DNA from: Atkinsonella hypoxylon
Lineage: Eukaryota; Ascomycota; Sordariomycetes; Hypocreales; Clavicipitaceae
Direction of reading: 5' to 3'
DNA: 64,000 nt
Assembly (NCBI GenBank): GCA_000729835.1
Contig: JFHB01000008.1
Location: 310,001-374,000, forward strand
The notes below the pieces were generated by a model. That model was not told the origin of the DNA. It saw nothing but the letters and a program-made list of their open reading frames with translations, and made no database searches. Shown here one piece after another: positions 59,116 through 64,000 of this stretch (position 1 is the stretch's first letter; each line of letters starts with the position of its first letter). The position numbers and the translations under genes are program-made.

Positions 59116-60466
59116 TTACTTGTGTGCGGAGGTTGGAACAGCTAGGTCATACAGGGCGTTTAAATTGTACCGCTTCAAGGAGGCCCATGTCTTTCCATCA
59201 ACAACGGAAATTCCGCAGAACAGCTTTTCTCATCAGTTGCTAACATTCCAGCAAGTCCACAAATGGCAAGATACGAATACTTACCTGGAAAATCTCGACC
59301 AGAATCACCTTGTCTGGACTGCTTAGATTGACCTTATGCTTGCTGTCTATTAGATCTGCAATCCTGTTGATGACCTTGTCTGATTTAAATGTCGTATGAT
59401 TACGAATATTGTGGCGGATAGCATACTAGGTGGAATTAGAAAAAAAACCAGATGAGCGTCTGTGGCAGGTAGAACTTACTGTGTGTGCTGGAATAGATTC
59501 ACCACTATTGAGAGTTTCGGGGTCTTGCTGTAAATGATCCGCTTGTTCGCTCTTGAGGTCAAACGTCCGCGCGAGCACAGCGCGGGCTACCTTAGTTATG
59601 CCCTTTTCTGTTGCTTTCTCTGTATCGAATACTGGTGTCAATCTGTTGATGTATTTGCATTTTCTGTTTCTGGGATCTGAACATGCTTGAGCATCCTCAC
59701 ACATCTTCTGTACAAGCGCGCCTGATTCAACTGGAGCCATTGTCTTCATGAAGAACAGACATTCGATGCCGGTGGATACAGGTGTGAATACCTGTCTGGA
59801 TCGTGGCCTTTCTCGTGACTTCATGCCATTGAGTTCTGCCTCAATGGATGCCTCGATGTCATCGTCCACTTCTCCGCCGTTGTCGTCCACCTGAGTTGTT
59901 GCTATTTCGATACCGTACATTGATTTGCCGTACTTCATGGGAAGAAGTGGGAAGTCAGCCACACGTACAGCAAGAGTCCAAATTCTGTTGCAGGTCTATT
60001 CTAGCCTTGATGTGCGACGTTGATTCATCTAGGGTGAAAGCAAACGACTAGGGCGCAGCTGAAATGCCTCGGGATAGAGAACCAAGGAAGGGAATGACAA
60101 TCACAGTGACTTGAATCCATGTTTGAATTTCTCTGATTTTCTTACCTCATTACACAGTGTCCTAAACTCCCGAATGGCCTTGTCTCTCATGCCTCTCGCG
60201 AACGTGACCCAGATGCCCTGGTCACCAACATGGAACGTGGTTCCAAGTTCCACCTTCTCATCCATTTTGACCTTGTGGTGCGGAGTCTTCCATCGTCCGG
60301 CACTACCTCTCTATATCATCATATCATTTGCTTTGTTAGCAAGATTTGACATTGCTCGCGAGTTGAATGTGGACGTTTGCCTGATGCCTACTTTACTTTT
60401 TTTAAAGGCTGGACCGCCATTTGAGTTGGATGGATCACCCTTCCGTTTTTGCGAAGCATCAGCCAT
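59116..60466 (-). CDS. TAN1: tRNA acetylation adaptor TAN1/THUMPD1
   Basis: Five exons, 60466-60392, 60310-60146, 59932-59480, 59425-59285 and 59223-59116, giving 313 residues. Tan1 is a THUMP-domain protein that binds tRNA-Ser and tRNA-Leu and positions the acetyltransferase Kre33/NAT10 to make N4-acetylcytidine 12. The N-terminus is basic and disordered (MADASQKRKGDPSNSNGGPA). The family blocks are WVTFARGMRDKAIREF, GIECLFFMKTMAPVE, TRLTPVFDTEKATEKGITK-like sequence, then YAIRHNIRNHTTFKSDKVI and HKVNLSSPDKVILVEIFQ. The last exon gives CGISVVDGKTWASLKRYNL. Every splice phase closes; the 205-base third gap has a GCTGAC branch near its acceptor. It lies head to tail with pyruvate decarboxylase. 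Confidence 0.92.
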
Positions 60467-61149
60467 ATTGCAGGGAAAAAATTGACTCTGCTCAATTTCT
60501 CTGCACAGAATTCCAATTTGCTGATGTGCAGATTTTTCTACGAGATGAGTCCGACTGGAACAAGTCAAGCTTCGACGTATAATGCGCGACCATATAGTTT
60601 AAGTTCTCTTGTTCTTCCTTAGTAATGGGTATAAGGTTCTTTTTGGGGGGGAGGTGGTTTGGGGAAGGCGGTGTCAAGAATAATCTACCCTATAGTTTTG
60701 TTACGTCCTGGCCTCTGTCGCCGACGACTCGAAACCGTCCTTACACGATAGAATTCTACCCCCTTATTCCCGTACTCGGTCTTGAACACTAATATCTTCG
60801 CCATCGACAACATCGCATATATCGCACATTTATCAACTATAGCCGGACGAATTGATAAGAAGCATCCGATCAAGAATCATTGTCTTTCGTTTTCATCTAT
60901 GCTAGATTGTTCATAGGACTATATCTTAATCGTGTTTCGCAACTAAGAAATCGACCCTTATAGCTTACAATCTGTGGTCAATGAATTTAGCGATACTAAT
61001 ACGCCATGCGCTATACCTCGTTATCATAAAAAATGTATATACGCATATAAACATATCAAAATAGTTACAACAGGATGGACAGATATCCAGAAATACCATC
61101 ACTATTGCATGAGGCTATTGTGCCGATGACAAGCGAAATGTGCCGGCGA
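60467..61149. other. intergenic, no gene seen
   Basis: Holds the TAN1 promoter side and the pyruvate decarboxylase 3' flank. A G/C homopolymer-like run sits near 60644. No coding signal was found. Confidence 0.5.
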
Positions 61150-63146
61150 CTACTCAATCTTGCAATTCATCTTTGCACTGGCCTCTGCTGTCATTACAAG
61201 AGCTCTTGGTGCATCCTTCTTTGGCATATGAAGTTCCACAAACTGCATTTCATTTGCAGCGTTGAACACAGGATCGGCAAACAAGGTGTTCAGTTCGTCC
61301 TTTGTCTTAATGGAGTACTTCCGAGCTAACTCTTTACCCCCAAACACATCAACAAGGCTCTTGTTATCCCAGGCGACGATATCGTTGTAGGAAGCGTCCA
61401 TTCCATGAATAAGCCTCTCAATGGTGAAGCCTTCGTTGCATATAACGACGCTGTGACTGAATGTCAGCTTTTCGATCCAAAGGCAAAACCGCAAAAGAGA
61501 AAGAAGGAACCGGCAAATGGAAAGGGGAAGCGAATGGTAAGAAGAGGAAAGGCGTCCTAACATGATTGGATTCAGCCTGTGGCGAATCATAGTGCTGACT
61601 TCTTGCGCTGTCAACTGAAATGAGCCATCCCCCACAAAGAGGATTGTCCTTCGGCTGCTACCGCTATCTTTTGCAGCCAGAGCTGCACCCTGACACGCAC
61701 CGACAGACCATCCAATGCTGCCCCAAAGAATTTGACTCAATGCAGTGACACCCGGTGGAAATTTGGTATCCCATATGCCAAAGTTGGAGGTTCCTGTCTC
61801 GGTGACTACGATGTCATTCTCCTGAAGAAATTCGCCGACTCGTGGCCAGAACCAAGCTTGCGTGATTGTTTGAGAGTCATCATGACTCTGTTTGATTTCA
61901 TTTCGTACAATTGGGGATTGTTGAATGCTGAGTTGAGCGGGATCAATCTTCTGTACTAGTTTCTGCAGAACACCTTTCATCCTGACGCCAGGATAGGTGG
62001 AATATCTTACTACGCAGTGATCGCTGTGTAGATCAATGCTTCTTAACTGCGACGTTCTATAAGAGAAACCGGTGGTGTTGAAATCACTCTGCCAATCTGG
62101 GTCAAATAGAGCTTATGATAATAATACCGAATGAGGGCAACGTCATACCTTGAGAGCACCTATTGTAATAACCAGATCTGATGCTTCTACAATGTCTTTA
62201 GCCTCCAATGGATGTGAGCCTTCACCAGCATAGACGCCACCAAAGTTTTTGTGAGACTCGTTGATAGCACTTTTGCCCATAGGCGTCACGAAAACCGGTA
62301 GACTAGTTTTGTCGATCAAATCGTGTACCTCTGTCAGGACGCGATGACGCATCGCACATGCGTCAACGAGTAGCAAAGGGTTCTTAGCCGCGGTCAAGTA
62401 CTTCAATATGATCTCGACTACATAATTCTCCTTTTCTGCATCATTAGACGGTTCTGAAAGGTCAATCGCCTTCTTCAGCCTAGCACCCTCTACCTTCGCT
62501 GTGGCCATATTTGTAGGCAGTGTGATGTACACTGGACGAGAATGAACCCAACACTGACGAAGGGCATGATCTATCTGATCCGCAATATCTGACGGGTTGT
62601 TAAGCTTGGCAACATCGCAAGAGATCTGGGAGCTCATGTTGGCGAAGACATTGAAGTCACCATTTCCAAGAGTATGATGTAGTAGCATGCCATTTCGCTG
62701 GGAAATGGTAGATGGGTAGCCAACGATATGGACGACTGGGATGTGCTCGGAGAAGGCTCCTGCAACACCGTTGATTGCTGACAGCTCGCCTACGCCGAAA
62801 GTCGTGATGAGGGCGGCTATCTCCTTCACTCGAGCGTATCCGTCCGCCGCGTATGCTGGACCACAGATTAGTTAGAATTGGTCCTTTTAATGGGTTGCTG
62901 GTGCAAGCCTTGCCGCCGAAGTCAGCATACAACAGAAGTATATCACAGTCGCCACTCACCCGCATTGAGCTCGTTTACACTACCAACCCATTTCAACCCG
63001 CATTCCGCAAGATAATCAAGGGCAACCAAGTTGTAATCTCCAGGCACCCCATGTACTGAGCGGACACCGATCTCGTGTAGTCTCTTAAACAAATACGCGG
63101 ATACATCAATGGGCTCTTTCAGGCTTTGCACTCGTAGGTCCGTCAT
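61150..63146 (-). CDS. PDC1: pyruvate decarboxylase
   Basis: Four exons, 63146-62960, 62855-62149, 62088-61562 and 61450-61150, giving 573 residues. The cytosolic ThDP-dependent enzyme converts pyruvate to acetaldehyde and CO2 in ethanol fermentation. Motifs: the glutamate in SVNELNAGYAADGYAR, joined across the first splice, the catalytic histidine pair in MLLHHTLGNGDF, PVYITLPTNMA, and the cofactor motif GDGSFQLTAQEVSTMI ending at CNEGFTIERLIHGMDA. The third intron interrupts the cofactor motif and has a GTTAGG donor. The CNEG (not NNDG) form is usual for filamentous fungi. The C-terminus lacks a peroxisomal signal. Start MTDLRVQSLK is the first ATG in the open frame. Confidence 0.95.
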
Positions 63147-63561
63147 TGTTCCAGGAGCCAATTAACTCGCAGTCAGGCCAACCTATGCTAAGGGTTTTTG
63201 AGCTGAAGAACAGATGAAATTGCGAGGCCCCGAGCTCTAGCACTTAGTAGCACTCAGTAGCACGCAAGGCTGATAGTATCGAAGCACTATGATTACCGGG
63301 CGTTCAATAATATAGACGCTACTTCCACTTGAATGTCTAACAAAAGTGCGCGCAAGTGCTGGCGTGAGAAACTAGGCTGGAGCAATTGAGGTATATAACG
63401 GGAATTTAACTCTAGTTTCTTGTAGCCTTGAGGACAATGCCGACCAGATGTCCGAATACAGGTGTTTCTGGCTTCTTGTCATGTCAAAGTGATGTAATGC
63501 ATGGTGTGATAACGAAGCGGCCCCACCACAGTCGTGAAAGACCGGCAGAAGCATCGGCATC
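63147..63561. other. upstream flank of pyruvate decarboxylase
   Basis: The probable promoter, with a short AGTAGCAC-type tandem near 63240. No gene was seen. Confidence 0.45.
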
Positions 63562-63964
63562 GAGTACGTAAACACGCAGCCACGGATTTTTGAATACCAA
63601 GGTACGCAGCAGCAACTAGGCCCAAAACGGAGGTAGTACCGCCGCATACTCATTTCTATGAAGAGGTACCTCATATAATCCCCCCTTTAGATTTTAAGCA
63701 AATAGAGGTGCAGTAATAAGGAGATACTTTTCTATACCAATCTGTATATAAAGATACTTTTTGTGTTCTACGCAAGAGGAAGGAGGTGCTTTTCTATACT
63801 ATTTTATAATTCAAGATAGTTCTTGAAGTTTGTATCGTAATACAAAGTTAAGGAGATGCCTCTGTATAGTAATGAGTATGCGGAGGTGCTACTTCCGTTT
63901 TGGGCCTAGTTGCTGCTGCGTACCTAGGTATTCAAAAAATCCGTTGCTGCGTGTTTAGGCACTC
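63562..63964. mobile_element. MITE-like element with about 105-bp inverted repeats
   Basis: The left arm (about 63562-63665) and the reverse complement of the right arm (about 63857-63964) are nearly identical; the core TACGCAGCAGCAACTAGGCC matches exactly, and so does CCAAAACGG after it. The A+T-rich centre of about 190 bases contains four degenerate units starting GGAGRTRC (near 63720, 63784, 63851 and 63892). No transposase frame was seen. The outer right boundary is close to the window edge, so target-site duplications were not confirmed. It may instead be the tip of a larger inverted duplication. Confidence 0.75.
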
Positions 63965-64000
63965 ATCGGCATTATGCCATAACTATGTGTCATTAGTCAC

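Noticed and set aside
1..64000. CRISPR array, bacterial operon or secondary-metabolite cluster
   Set aside because: No regularly spaced direct repeats, no polycistronic layout, and no polyketide, peptide-synthetase or terpene synthase motifs were seen.

Overview
This window is nuclear DNA of a filamentous ascomycete (Pezizomycotina, probably a sordariomycete; the genus cannot be read from the sequence). The evidence is many short introns of about 50-150 bases with fungal splice signals (GTRNGT donors, CTRAC-type branch sites, YAG acceptors), moderate gene density on both strands, and single-copy genes with clear fungal relatives. It contains no bacterial operon, CRISPR array, rRNA gene or intact transposon. 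Exon structures were rebuilt by hand from splice signals, reading-frame continuity and family conservation, so exon ends are inferences, but the phases close exactly in every gene listed as high confidence.

Layout, left to right: SPX-RING ubiquitin ligase (+, 0.5-2.1 kb); cystathionine gamma-synthase (-, 2.4-4.3); an unknown one-TM protein (-, 5.0-6.6); about 2 kb without a gene; EMG1 (-) and mitochondrial ribosomal protein uS17m (+), divergent from one promoter region near 10 kb; an MIT-AAA ATPase of the Sap1/spastin group (-, 11.0-13.4); a possible small protein (-, 13.8-14.0); COG6 (-) and ATG9 (+), divergent (14.4-20.0); a mitoferrin-type carrier (+, 21.1-22.6); a P58IPK/DNAJC3-like ER co-chaperone (-) and a probable HAUS1 augmin subunit (+), divergent (23.3-26.7); VAC14 (-, 26.8-30.1); delta-8 sphingolipid desaturase (-, 31.6-33.3); dihydrolipoyl dehydrogenase (-, 35.0-36.9); an A+T-rich intergenic tract; SGD1/NOM1 (-) and SRP14 (+), divergent (38.7-42.4); a Gbp2/Hrb1-like three-RRM protein (-, 43.3-46.2); COQ9 (+, 48.4-49.2); SMC6 (-) and ECD/SGT1-like (+), divergent (49.4-56.0); a probably decayed gene (-, 56.0-57.1, perhaps to 58.1); TAN1/THUMPD1 (-, 59.1-60.5); pyruvate decarboxylase (-, 61.1-63.1); and an inverted-repeat element at the right edge (63.56-63.96).

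The content is mostly core housekeeping: ribosome biogenesis (EMG1, SGD1), tRNA modification (TAN1), mRNA export (Gbp2-like), protein targeting and trafficking (SRP14, COG6, ATG9, VAC14), mitochondrial metabolism (LPD, COQ9, mitoferrin, uS17m) and genome maintenance (SMC6). There is no sign of a secondary-metabolite cluster. I found no clearly new molecular system. The items most worth a second look are the extreme exon structure of the Gbp2-like gene (a 4-base coding first exon, a 17-base exon and an 8-base microexon), the MITE-like inverted repeat at the right end, a 16-base palindromic arm present three times at two loci, recurring TACCTAGGTA islands confined to intergenic DNA, and the decayed gene at 56-58 kb.
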